Source: an uncultured Lachnospiraceae bacterium
GTDB lineage: Bacteria > Bacillota > Clostridia > Lachnospirales > Lachnospiraceae
DNA: 32,941 nucleotides
Reading direction: 5' to 3'
NCBI GenBank assembly: GCA_902777355.1
Contig: CACYTU010000042.1
Location: 1-32,941 of the forward strand
Made by a program: the position numbers and the translations under genes. The first letter of the stretch is position 1. Each line of letters begins with the position of its first letter. This document shows, piece by piece, positions 7,965 to 15,219 of the stretch. The notes beneath the pieces are model-generated. The model was not told where the DNA came from and made no database searches. It saw only the letters and a list, made by a program, of their open reading frames with translations.

Positions 7965-9317
7965 TTAAGATTCTCCGGTGATCCCTGCGGTCAGGCGGCC
8001 GATCATCCAGCGATAGGCCAGGAGGGTGAAGAGGCCTGCAGTGATCCAGGCGGCGGCGTCACACCCGGCTGACAGTTTGTAGCTGTGAAAGTACATGCCT
8101 GCAATGGCGCAGAGAGCTCTCGATACCATTTCCACAATGCCTCCCATGAGAGGCAGGAAAGAGTAGCTGCAGCCCTGCATGGCATTTCGGAAGATGAAAA
8201 TAAAGCTCAGGGGGATGAAACAGACAGCGCTCTCCACGGTGTAAGTCATTGCCCATGGCATAAGGGCTTCCAGGTCAGCGCCGGAGGAGAAAAACAGTCC
8301 CATGATGGGGCGGAGAAAGAGGATGACTACGGCACCCGCGGCAATGGAATAGAAAACCTCCAGCCGCACGGCGGTCCGGACCCCCGCCTGAATCCTGCCG
8401 AAGTCTTTTTTGCCGAAGTTCTGCCCGCAGAAGGAGGCCATTGTCTGTCCCATGGCGATCATACCCTGTGTGAGGACGTTCTGGATCCTCCAGGCAGCTG
8501 TAAATGCCGCGACTGCAGTGGAGCCGAAGAGGTTGATCGCAGCCTGCATTACGATCGTTCCGGCGGCGGTGACAGAAAACTGGAGAGCCATCGGGACTCC
8601 CATATGAAGCTGATGCTTCGCGGCTTCTGAGTGGAATCTCCACTGCCCGGGGGCGGGCACGAGGACACGAACAAAGAACAGGATGTAGAGAAGGCAGAGA
8701 AGAGCAGAGACGCCCTGGGCAGCGACTGTCGCCAGAGCCGCGCCCTCCACGCCCATACCGAGGCGGACGATAAAAAAGAAGTCCAGAAAAATATTCAGGC
8801 AGGAGGACAGGACCAGAAAGAACAGAGGGGCCCGGCTGTTCCCGACAGAACGCAGAAATGCCGAGAAGAGGTTGTAAAACATGGAGGCTGTCAGTCCTCT
8901 GCACAGAATCAGCATGTACTTGAGGGAATCTGCCAGAATATCCGGGGGAGTCTTCATGAGATGCAGCAGGCCGGGGACGATCAGGAGACCGGCTGCTGTC
9001 AGGACGGCGGAAAAGAGGATCGTGAGCAGCACACCGCTGGCGACACTGATCCCGACCCCCTCCCCGTCGCCGGCTCCGAACCGCTGCGCCGTGAGAACAG
9101 CGAAACCGGTAGCCAGTCCCATGGCGAAACCGAGCAGCAAAAAAGAGACCGTGCTGGTCGCGCCGACAGCCGCGAGAGCTGAGGCGCCCAGACAGCGGCC
9201 TACGATCACCGTGTCAGCCATATAGTAAAACTGCTGGAAGATATTCCCGAAAAACAGCGGCATGGTGAAGCGCAGTATAACGGGAAGGATGCTTCCTTTC
9301 GTCATGTCATGCTGCAT
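7965..9317 (-). CDS. MATE family multidrug/toxin efflux transporter
   Basis: Twelve-helix inner-membrane antiporter expected to export cationic or planar compounds using an Na+ or H+ gradient. The 450-residue length is usual for the DinF/NorM-type branch. The N-terminus MTKGSILPVILRFTMPLFFG and the following FQQFYYMADTVIVGR match the family's first-helix signature, and the second half repeats the pattern around LQFSVTAAGTIVMQAAIN. ATG at 9317 has a GAGGAA ribosome binding site. A perfect 11-bp-arm hairpin at 9356-9383 sits in its upstream region. Tandem arrays flank it on both sides. Substrate cannot be predicted. Confidence 0.93.
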   Translation of the reverse strand: MQHDMTKGSILPVILRFTMPLFFGNIFQQFYYMADTVIVGRCLGASALAAVGATSTVSFLLLGFAMGLATGFAVLTAQRFGAGDGEGVGISVASGVLLTILFSAVLTAAGLLIVPGLLHLMKTPPDILADSLKYMLILCRGLTASMFYNLFSAFLRSVGNSRAPLFFLVLSSCLNIFLDFFFIVRLGMGVEGAALATVAAQGVSALLCLLYILFFVRVLVPAPGQWRFHSEAAKHQLHMGVPMALQFSVTAAGTIVMQAAINLFGSTAVAAFTAAWRIQNVLTQGMIAMGQTMASFCGQNFGKKDFGRIQAGVRTAVRLEVFYSIAAGAVVILFLRPIMGLFFSSGADLEALMPWAMTYTVESAVCFIPLSFIFIFRNAMQGCSYSFLPLMGGIVEMVSRALCAIAGMYFHSYKLSAGCDAAAWITAGLFTLLAYRWMIGRLTAGITGES

Positions 9318-9355
9318 AATTATTTCCTCATTCCCTCACTGCGGCAGCGCGCAGA

Positions 9356-9383
9356 CATCCCGGACCCCTGCAGGTCCGGGATG
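9356..9383. promoter_or_regulatory. Perfect inverted repeat upstream of the MATE gene
   Basis: CATCCCGGACC (9356-9366) is perfectly complementary to GGTCCGGGATG (9373-9383), with a CCTGCA centre. It is 38 bp upstream of the MATE ATG and has no T-run on either side. It could be an operator for a dimeric repressor or a leader hairpin; the sequence alone does not decide. Confidence 0.55.
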
Positions 9384-9432
9384 CGGGGAATCAGAATATT
9401 GGTCTCAGCCGCCGGCGGGGGTGTCCGCCGGT

Positions 9433-9633
9433 CGGATGTTCACTGCGAAGGACTATCGGGTCAGTGCGTCCGCCGGCCGGATGTTCACTGCGAAGGACTA
9501 TTGGACCGGTGCGTCCGGCGGCCGGATGTTCACTGCGAAGGACTATTGGGCCAGTGCGTCCGCCGGTCGGATGTTCACTGCGAAGGATTATTCGTCCCAG
9601 CCGTCCGTCAGGCGGATGGTCACTGCGATTGAC
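9433..9633 (-). repeat. 5 x 45-bp tandem array made from the 3' end of the HicB-like gene
   Basis: Units containing CGGATGTTCACTGCGAAGGA start at 9433, 9478, 9523, 9568 and (diverged) 9613. The 9613 unit is part of the HicB-like coding sequence. On the minus strand each unit encodes SFAVNIRPADA-like residues ending in an in-frame TAA, TAG or TGA, parallel to the authentic SIAVTIRLTDGWDE ending. The array thus repeats about 14 C-terminal codons plus the stop codon, in the same frame, four extra times downstream of the gene. Confidence 0.93.
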
Positions 9634-9863
9634 CTGACAAATTCTCCCTTTTTCAGGACCAGGTCATTCGGATGCGTGACAGGAGGGAGTTCAAAGGTAT
9701 CCTCGAGTTCCACCTGGATCCATGTCCTTGCCTCTTCTATGGCGCTGTTGAGTACCTCATCCAGGGTATCACCCTCGGCAAAACACTGTTCGAGGTCCGG
9801 AAAATAACCGTGATACCTGCCGTCTTCTTTTTTGCAGAATACTGCCGGATAAATAAATTGCAT
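9588..9863 (-). CDS. HicB-family antitoxin-like protein, without a visible HicA
   Basis: A 91-residue protein with the HicB partial RNase-H-like fold: YPAVFCKKEDGRYHGYFPDLEQCFAEGDTLDEV near residues 5-37 and the following helix NSAIEEARTWIQ. Canonical HicB neutralises the HicA mRNA interferase and represses its own operon. No HicA-sized gene (double-stranded-RNA-binding-like, about 60-80 aa) lies on either side, so it is an orphan or a HicB-fold protein with another role. The C-terminus (about 70-91) is a beta-strand-type tail, not a clear HTH or ribbon-helix-helix. ATG at 9863 has GAGAGGA upstream. A palindromic promoter-like site lies at 9904-9959, and its 3' end is duplicated in the 45-bp array. 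Confidence 0.82.
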   Translation of the reverse strand: MQFIYPAVFCKKEDGRYHGYFPDLEQCFAEGDTLDEVLNSAIEEARTWIQVELEDTFELPPVTHPNDLVLKKGEFVRSIAVTIRLTDGWDE

Positions 9864-9903
9864 ATCAATGTCCTCTCTATAGAAATAAAAGATTACCGTT
9901 CCT

Positions 9904-9959
9904 GATATAATGGATCACCGCCACTGGATACAGGCGGCTCTCTGTTTATCCATTATATC
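9904..9959. promoter_or_regulatory. 12-bp perfect inverted repeat upstream of the HicB-like gene
   Basis: GATATAATGGAT (9904-9915) and ATCCATTATATC (9948-9959) are exact reverse complements, with an inner CCGCC/GGCGG stem. TATAAT-type boxes occur on both strands inside the arms. The site is 40 bp upstream of the HicB-like ATG. It fits an autoregulatory operator overlapping a promoter, as HicB proteins often have, or a hairpin. Confidence 0.5.
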
Positions 9960-10020
9960 CTTTTCATAATTGAGAGTGCAACATCTCCGGACAGGTTAAG
10001 GGATGAAGAGATATTTTCGG

Positions 10021-10216
10021 GTTACAGTTCAGGCCCACCTGATTCTTGGAGCGCCTTTTGTGCATTGCTGTAGAGGTGGGCCTTGAAAAACGCCGGTACT
10101 TGCTTTTTGCAAGCCCTGGCTTTAGTATCCGCTGCGTTTTTCACGGAGCGGGAGCGTCCCACCGAAGCAGTGATGCACAAAAGGCGTATTGTTTTCAGCA
10201 GGGCCTGAACTGTAAC
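10021..10216. repeat. 196-bp element with perfect 16-bp terminal inverted repeats and nested internal stems
   Basis: GTTACAGTTCAGGCCC (10021-10036) is exactly complementary to 10201-10216. Nested inside are CGCCTTTTGTGCAT (10052-10065) with 10173-10186, GGTGGG (10075-10080) with CCCACC (10158-10163), AAAAACGC (10086-10093) with GCGTTTTT (10134-10141), and CTTGC/GCAAG at 10099-10113. All pairs nest without crossing, so the whole element can form one long interrupted hairpin. It encodes nothing credible. Its left part resembles the dispersed repeat motif (CCCACCTGA versus CCCGCCTGA). Confidence 0.88.
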
Positions 10217-10225
10217 ATTTTCGGA

Positions 10226-10420
10226 GTACAGACCCGCCTGAAATTCGAGGTGTTTTGCGCGGCTTTTTCGCGCAAAACACGAGTTGTACGGCGCGCGGCG
10301 GCGCATATGCGCATTGGAATCGCCGCGCGCAGCGTTACATGTCCACGCCCTTCGAGGGGGCGTGGACAGTAACTATTTTCGTTGTTAAAGTCCACGCCCC
10401 CGACAGGGCGTGAACAGATA
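10226..10420 (+). repeat. Dispersed three-hairpin repeat element, copy B, plus an extra stem-3 hairpin
   Basis: Same order as copy A at 1419-1566. Leader motif CAGACCCGCCTGAAATTCGAGG. Stem 1 is GTGTTTTGCGCG (10250-10261) with CGCGCAAAACAC (10269-10280). Stem 2 is GCGCGCGGCG (10291-10300) with CGCCGCGCGC (10321-10330) around GCGCATATGCGCATTGG. Stem 3 pairs the GTTAC..CACGCCC arm with the GGGCGTGGACAGTAAC arm (10334-10373). A second stem-3-like hairpin, TCCACGCCC/GGGCGTGAAC, follows at about 10391-10420. Stem bases differ from copy A yet stay paired. Confidence 0.82.
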
Positions 10421-10503
10421 ACATAGTTTCCGTGACTTTCTCTTCAGAGATTCTTCAGAGATTCTTCCCCGTTCAGACAGTGTTTTTTTATTCTGCGATG
10501 GGG

Positions 10504-10509
10504 TATAAT
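10504..10509 (+). promoter_or_regulatory. Candidate -10 box of the xpaC-telA operon
   Basis: TATAAT lies 89 bp before the xpaC start. The expected -35 position (about 10481-10486) reads TGTTTT, a weak match, so the assignment rests mainly on the -10 hexamer and its place between the repeat cluster and the gene. Confidence 0.4.
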
Positions 10510-10597
10510 AAAGAGTCAGGTTATGTAAGTGCCGGCCGTCCGTAATACAGACGGAACGGACGGTACCGGAATCTGTCCGGAAGGCAGGTGGTATATT

Positions 10598-12160
10598 ATG
10601 GATAACAAAGATATTATCGGTGTCGGAAGCGATATTATGAATGCTGTGGACGATGCTGTTAACAGGGGGGATTTTTCGGGTCTGAACGAAACACTCCGCA
10701 ATGTGACCGGAGCCGCGGCGGGTACAGCAGCTGACGCGCTTCATGGTCTGCAGGAGCACCTGCAGGGATCCGGGAGCGGCGGCGGACAGGGATATCCGGC
10801 GGGAGGACCGCAGCAGGAGAGAACATACGGACACGCTGGCAGATCCTCCGGGAATTTGACAGAAGAGTATATGAACAGGGCGCCCGGAGCCCGGCATCAC
10901 ACGAGATATACCAGCAGAATCTCGCCTTTTCTCCAGAGGAAGGTGAGCAGGTCAGGCGGGATCGGAAAGATCATAGGAGGCGTCACCAGCCTGGTATTCG
11001 CAGGGATAGCTTTCCTCGAAACGGTCGCGTCGGGCTTCCTGGGGCTGTTCTCTCCCGTAGGAAGCGAAGTCTTTTCGGCCTGGAGCATTGTCTCGCTGAT
11101 TTTCTGCGTGGGATTGGGAATCCTGGGAGGGATTCTGGTCAAAAAGGGACAGGAACGCAGGCAGCTGATACGGGAATATTATGAGTACGGTAAAGTCGCG
11201 GGGACCAGCGAGTACATTGAGATCAGTAAGCTGGCCCGTGCTGTGGGCGAGAGCCGTGAGACCGTTCTGAACAACCTCGAGAAGATGATGAGCGAGGAAA
11301 TGCTGCCCGCCGCCTGGTTTGACAGACAGAAGACGACTCTCATGCTGTCGGAAGATATCTACAATGAGTACCTGAGACTGGAGAGGGAGCGCCTGGAGCA
11401 CGAGGCTGAGGAGGCAAAAGCCCGGATGGCAGCTCAGGGGGCAGGACCTGCCCCGGCGGCAGCCGCGCAGGTGGTTGACGATGACCTGAAGCTTAAGCCG
11501 GAAGACGATAAGCTCCCGTCACAGGCCAGGGCGATCGTTGAGGAAGGCCTCCTTTATATAGGAAAAATCCGCAATTTCAACAGGGATATCGGAGACGAGG
11601 AGATCTCCTCCCAGCTCGCTCATCTTGAGATTACGATGAAGCGCATTATCGATCAGGTCCGCAAAGACCCGTCCAGCGCATCCAACCTCAGAAGGCTGAT
11701 GGTCTATTATCTGCCCACGACAATGAAACTGCTGGAGGCTTACGGGGAACTGGACCGCCAGCCTGTGGAGGGAGAAAATATCATCTCCACCAAGCAGGAG
11801 ATCAGAGAGGCGCTCGGTACGATCAACGATGCCTTCGAAAGGCTGCTCGACAGTATGTTCCAGGATATGGCATGGGATATTTCCTCTGACATTTCCGTCA
11901 TGAAGACGATGATGGAACAGGACGGTCTGACCGGCGAAGGAATAAGACAGACGGCTTCAGGAAGGCCGGGCAGCAGTGAGCAGACTGTGTCCGGTACGCC
12001 TGCTCAGCCTCAGTCTCAGCCTTCCGGTTATATGGACGGATATACAGAAGGGTATACGGAGGGCTACTCCGAAGAATCGGGTGCCGCACAGGCGGCTGCG
12101 CCGCCGCAGGAAGCCGCCGAGGAGTCCGCAGGCGGAATCCATCTCACTTTCGGAGAATAA
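10598..12160 (+). CDS. xpaC: XpaC-family membrane protein (5-bromo-4-chloroindolyl phosphate hydrolysis family)
   Basis: A 520-residue protein from ATG 10598 (AGGTGG ribosome binding site; the open frame extends further upstream without one). The N-terminus (1-115) is Gly/Gln-rich and disordered-looking. Two membrane helices follow (about 120-150 and 157-182), then a cytoplasmic helical region with EYIEISKLARAVGESRETVLNNLEKMM and a conserved DDKLPSQARAIVEEGLLYIGKIRNFN block that begins the XpaC domain. The tail has YMDGYTEGYTEGYSEE repeats and ends in HLTFGE. The family name comes from a phosphatase-indicator phenotype, not a shown reaction. XpaC is typically encoded next to TelA, as here (101 nt), suggesting a joint envelope-stress or toxic-anion role. 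The second gene's SLSFGEPE motif echoes the C-terminal FGE. Confidence 0.85.
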   Translation: MDNKDIIGVGSDIMNAVDDAVNRGDFSGLNETLRNVTGAAAGTAADALHGLQEHLQGSGSGGGQGYPAGGPQQERTYGHAGRSSGNLTEEYMNRAPGARHHTRYTSRISPFLQRKVSRSGGIGKIIGGVTSLVFAGIAFLETVASGFLGLFSPVGSEVFSAWSIVSLIFCVGLGILGGILVKKGQERRQLIREYYEYGKVAGTSEYIEISKLARAVGESRETVLNNLEKMMSEEMLPAAWFDRQKTTLMLSEDIYNEYLRLERERLEHEAEEAKARMAAQGAGPAPAAAAQVVDDDLKLKPEDDKLPSQARAIVEEGLLYIGKIRNFNRDIGDEEISSQLAHLEITMKRIIDQVRKDPSSASNLRRLMVYYLPTTMKLLEAYGELDRQPVEGENIISTKQEIREALGTINDAFERLLDSMFQDMAWDISSDISVMKTMMEQDGLTGEGIRQTASGRPGSSEQTVSGTPAQPQSQPSGYMDGYTEGYTEGYSEESGAAQAAAPPQEAAEESAGGIHLTFGE

Positions 12161-12228
12161 TAATCTTGAGAATGATAACGTTGCGAAGAGCAGAGAGCAG
12201 GTAACAAGGCACTGCTTTATCACATGAG

Positions 12229-12256
12229 TCTGTGAGCTATGCTCATAACCACAAGT
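12229..12256 (+). promoter_or_regulatory. Small hairpin plus conserved tail before telA (shared with the glycan operon leader)
   Basis: TGAGC (12233-12237) pairs with GCTCA (12241-12245) around TAT, followed by TAACCACAAGTA just before the telA ribosome binding site. The leader of the aminotransferase gene at 23036 (minus strand) has the same arrangement with a changed but still paired stem: TGAGT/ACTCA, then TAACCACAAAGTA. A common leader element is inferred. Confidence 0.5.
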
Positions 12257-12261
12257 AAAAC

Positions 12262-13500
12262 ATGGAGGGAAAAATGGCAGACGAGATAAGAACAGATGTA
12301 CCGGAGATGATGACAGGGACTGCTTCCGCAGCCCAGGCTGATCCAGCAGCCGATCCGCTTGCCGGACTGGCAGCTGCGGCGCCTTCACTCTCGTTCGGAG
12401 AGCCGGAACCCCAGGCCGTGCAGGAAGCTCCTGCTCCTGCCCAGCAGGAGGCCCCCCAGGCGGAGCCGGAAGAGGCAGTGCTCACACCTGAAGAGATCAA
12501 AATGGTGGATGCCTTCGTCAAGCAGATTGATATCACCAATACGCAGGCTGTCATGACCTACGGTGTGGGAACCCAGAAAAAGATGGCAGATTTTTCCGAG
12601 AAGACTCTGGACAGCGTCAGGACCAAAGATCTGGGAGAAGTCGGCGGAATGATCACATCCCTGGTGACCGAGCTCAGGAATTTCGATGTGGAGGAAGAGG
12701 AGAAGGGCCTTTTCGGCTTCTTCAAAAAAGGCTCCAACAGAATGCAGGAGATGAAGACCAAGTACAGCAAGGTCGAGACAAATGTCGAGGCTATTGCAGG
12801 GGAACTGGAGAAGCATCAGGTCCAGCTGATGAAGGATATCGACCTGCTTGACAGAATGTATGAACTGAATCTGGGCTACTACAAGGAACTCACAATGTAT
12901 ATCCTGGCGGGCAAAAAGAAACTCAAGGAAGCCCGTGAGACAGAGCTGAAAGCTCTCCAGGAGAAAGCGCAGAAATCCGGCCTTCCCGAGGACGCGCAGG
13001 CGGCCAAGGACTACGCAGAGATGTGCGACCGCTTTGAGAAAAAGCTGCATGACCTTCAGCTCACAAGAACTGTCGCCATGCAGACCGGACCCCAGATCCG
13101 CATGATCCAGTCCTCGGATTCTGTCATGGCTGAGAAGATCCAGTCCACGATCGTCAACACCATTCCCCTCTGGAAGAGCCAGATGGTCATCGCCATCGGC
13201 GTCGAGCATGCCAACAAGGCGGCCAGGGCGCAGCGCGAAGTCACGAATATGACAAATGAACTCCTGAAAAAGAACGCGGACGCGCTCAAACAGGCTACGG
13301 TTGAGGCGGCCAAGGAGTCCGAGCGCGGAATCGTCGATATCGAGACCCTCAAGCACACAAATGAAATGCTGATCTCCACGATGGACGAAGTGCTCTCGAT
13401 CCAGGCAGACGGCAAGCAGAAGCGCAAAGAGGCAGAGGCGGAGCTGGCAGGAATCGAGACCCAGCTGCGCGAGAAGCTCCTGCAGGCTTCCAGAATGTGA
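12262..13500 (+). CDS. telA: TelA-family toxic anion resistance protein
   Basis: A 412-residue soluble, mostly helical protein of the TelA/KlaA family, linked to tellurite and other toxic-anion or cell-envelope antibiotic resistance; the molecular mechanism is not established. The first 70 residues are an Ala/Pro/Glu-rich linker containing SLSFGEPE. The TelA core begins LTPEEIKMVDAFVKQIDITN (about 75-94) and includes EKGLFGFFKKG (about 152-162), YYKELTMYILAGKKKL and the family hallmark IPLWKSQMVIAIGVEHANKA (about 302-321), then long coiled-coil-like helices to the end. A GGAGG site precedes ATG 12262, although an upstream in-frame start cannot be fully excluded. It forms an operon with xpaC. 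A 28-bp tandem array begins 9 nt past the stop. Confidence 0.94.
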   Translation: MEGKMADEIRTDVPEMMTGTASAAQADPAADPLAGLAAAAPSLSFGEPEPQAVQEAPAPAQQEAPQAEPEEAVLTPEEIKMVDAFVKQIDITNTQAVMTYGVGTQKKMADFSEKTLDSVRTKDLGEVGGMITSLVTELRNFDVEEEEKGLFGFFKKGSNRMQEMKTKYSKVETNVEAIAGELEKHQVQLMKDIDLLDRMYELNLGYYKELTMYILAGKKKLKEARETELKALQEKAQKSGLPEDAQAAKDYAEMCDRFEKKLHDLQLTRTVAMQTGPQIRMIQSSDSVMAEKIQSTIVNTIPLWKSQMVIAIGVEHANKAARAQREVTNMTNELLKKNADALKQATVEAAKESERGIVDIETLKHTNEMLISTMDEVLSIQADGKQKRKEAEAELAGIETQLREKLLQASRM

Positions 13501-13508
13501 CGGCTGAT

Positions 13509-13635
13509 GCTGACAGAGCGAAATGTGACGTTTGATGCTGACAGAGCGCAATGTGACGGTTGACGCTGACAGAGCGTTATATGAAGGGGAGACAGAGCGC
13601 AATGTGACAGTTGAGACAGACAGAGCAGACAGAGC
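13509..13635 (+). repeat. About 4 x 28-bp imperfect tandem array after telA
   Basis: Units GCTGACAGAGCGAAATGTGA start at 13509, 13537 and 13565. A partial unit (GACAGAGCGCAATGTGACAG) follows near 13591, then shorter GACAGA repeats. The unit length is not a multiple of three and there is no gene. It has no terminator-like T-run. Confidence 0.85.
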
Positions 13636-13795
13636 GGATTCGGGATGTTCCCGGCATTGCCGGAGAGCCCGCGGACCGGAAAAATGCACAGTTTTCTACA
13701 TATGGTATACGAGCATTTTTTAAACACAATTATGTATAAAAAAAGGGTAAAATATGTAGATTCTGTGAAAAAAACATATGGAAATTGTAATTAAT

Positions 13796-13813
13796 CCATA
13801 GTATTATCTATGG
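13796..13813. promoter_or_regulatory. Palindrome in the leader/promoter region of the transpeptidase pair
   Basis: CCATAG (13796-13801) and CTATGG (13808-13813) flank TATTAT in an AT-rich zone that also contains TAAAAT and TATAAA boxes. It could be an operator or part of the promoter of the gene at 14155. No confident -35/-10 pair is assigned. Confidence 0.35.
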
Positions 13814-13859
13814 TACACACTAATTTGAGAAAACGGCTGGCGTAAATGCCTGAAACAAT

Positions 13860-14070
13860 CCCGGAATCATGGAGACAGAAAATCCTTCATGGTTTCGTGG
13901 GCAGCAGGTCTGCCGGAATTATGAGGGCGGATTTCCTGTTTCATAGCGCAGCATCGGTGACAACGGTCATTTTGCCGCGCGGGGGCACTGATTTCAGGAA
14001 TCCGCCGTTCTGCGGAAGAAAACTCCGGAGGACGCAGCTCCTTTCCGGAGTGAGCAGGTAAAACGGCAGC
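13860..14070 (+). other. Structured, apparently non-coding leader upstream of the L,D-transpeptidase pair
   Basis: Several stems lie in a 210-bp stretch: GGCAG/CTGCC at about 13900-13914; a long-range pairing of GCGGATTTCCTG (about 13927-13938) with CAGGAATCCGC (about 13994-14004), with one bulge; and CTCCGGA/TCCGGAG at about 14023-14060. The small open frames here have no ribosome binding sites. No known riboswitch consensus was recognised. A cis-regulatory RNA is possible but unproven. Confidence 0.4.
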
Positions 14071-14154
14071 CGGAAACTGCACTGTTTTCAGGTACAGTCA
14101 ATTGGAACGAGGCATTTATTTCAGAAACAACTATTTCAGAAGGAGGGAAAGAAA

Positions 14155-15168
14155 ATGAAAAGAAGCCTTGCTATACTTTTCATCCTGGTCATGATCGTAT
14201 CCTGTATGCCCGTCATGGCGTCAACAGGAACCAAAAGCGCAGACGGCACAGACAAAGCAGTGACTGTCCAGGCCAAGAGCGGATGGGTCGTATCCAACAA
14301 AAGGTGGATGTATTACGTCAACGGCAGAGCCCTGAAAGATACAGCCAAGAAGATCGGCACATATTATTATGGCTTTGACAAAGACGGCTATCTCTGCACC
14401 GGATTTTTCAACCTGCACGGCAAAACCTATTACGGAAGTAACAGGGTCGGAGCAAAGAAGTGCGGCGCTATCCTGAGAGGTTACTATCATATCGGAGACG
14501 GCTACTATTATTTCAATCCTGCCAAGTACGGTCTTCTGACCAAGGGATTTGCCAAATTTGGCGGCAAGCTCTATTTCTTCAGCACCAAGAACGGAAAACA
14601 GCGCCGCACCAAAGGCTGGTTCACCTATGGCACAGCAATGTATTATGTAAAGGCTGATGGCACAATCGCCACCAACACTACAATCGACGGCGTCAAGGTC
14701 GGTCCTGACGGCGCATGCAGGGATCTTTACGGAATGGACCGCAAGGCTCAGGGCTATGACAGCAATACCAGATACCTGATCCTTGTTAATAAGAGCAAAT
14801 ACTCTGTCAACTTCTACAAGGGATCCAAGGGACACTGGAGCATCATCAAGAGGGATATCCCCTGCACGATCGGCAAGAAGTCCTCTCCTTCCAAGTCCGG
14901 CAGCTTCAAGCTCTCCATCAAGAGTGTCCGCGCTTACGGCTACAAGGATTTCTCCGGTTCAACAGCATTCTATGCTACCAGAATCAATGCGGGTAACTTC
15001 TTCCACTCGATTCTCTACAAGCTCGGCTGCAGAAATCCCTACACACACAGCCCCAAGGATGCAAGACTCAGAAAGAGCATTTCCAACAGCTGCATCAGAC
15101 TTCCTCTTGCGGATGCCAAGTACATCTATGACAAGTTCCCTCGTTACACAAGAACAGTTGTGTACTGA
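14155..15168 (+). CDS. Secreted L,D-transpeptidase (YkuD) with glucan/choline-binding-type repeats, paralogue 1
   Basis: A 337-residue secreted protein. The signal peptide (MKRSLAILFILVMIV, cleavage near the VMA-S site at about 22-23) is followed by aromatic-rich cell-wall-binding repeats (about 42-175) of the GWxxxxxxxYYVNG, GYYHIGDGYYYFN and GGKLYFFSTKNGK type. The catalytic YkuD domain is about 200-337, with H284 (FHSILY) and nucleophile C313 in SNSCIRLPL, where many homologues have SHGCxR. Such enzymes make or exchange 3-3 peptidoglycan crosslinks or attach proteins to the wall. AGGAGGG lies 8 nt before the ATG. It is followed 51 nt later by a close paralogue, and both may share one promoter and the structured leader upstream. 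Confidence 0.9.
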   Translation: MKRSLAILFILVMIVSCMPVMASTGTKSADGTDKAVTVQAKSGWVVSNKRWMYYVNGRALKDTAKKIGTYYYGFDKDGYLCTGFFNLHGKTYYGSNRVGAKKCGAILRGYYHIGDGYYYFNPAKYGLLTKGFAKFGGKLYFFSTKNGKQRRTKGWFTYGTAMYYVKADGTIATNTTIDGVKVGPDGACRDLYGMDRKAQGYDSNTRYLILVNKSKYSVNFYKGSKGHWSIIKRDIPCTIGKKSSPSKSGSFKLSIKSVRAYGYKDFSGSTAFYATRINAGNFFHSILYKLGCRNPYTHSPKDARLRKSISNSCIRLPLADAKYIYDKFPRYTRTVVY

Positions 15169-15219
15169 TAGCTTATATGTGATTCAGAACACAATGATCT
15201 GGAAGGAGGACACAGAAAT

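Noticed and set aside
7665-8072. 135-aa and 90-aa frames made of FVFFTC/RLSFLHV repeats
   Set aside because: They translate the 44-bp array, whose unit is not a multiple of three, and run into the MATE 3' end; no ribosome binding site.
12385-13689. A 434-aa minus-strand open frame over telA and the 28-bp array
   Set aside because: Shadow of telA; its N-terminus is translated tandem repeat.
13860-14070. Known riboswitch (c-di-AMP or c-di-GMP) before the transpeptidases
   Set aside because: No recognisable consensus core; only generic stems, so reported as a structured region only.
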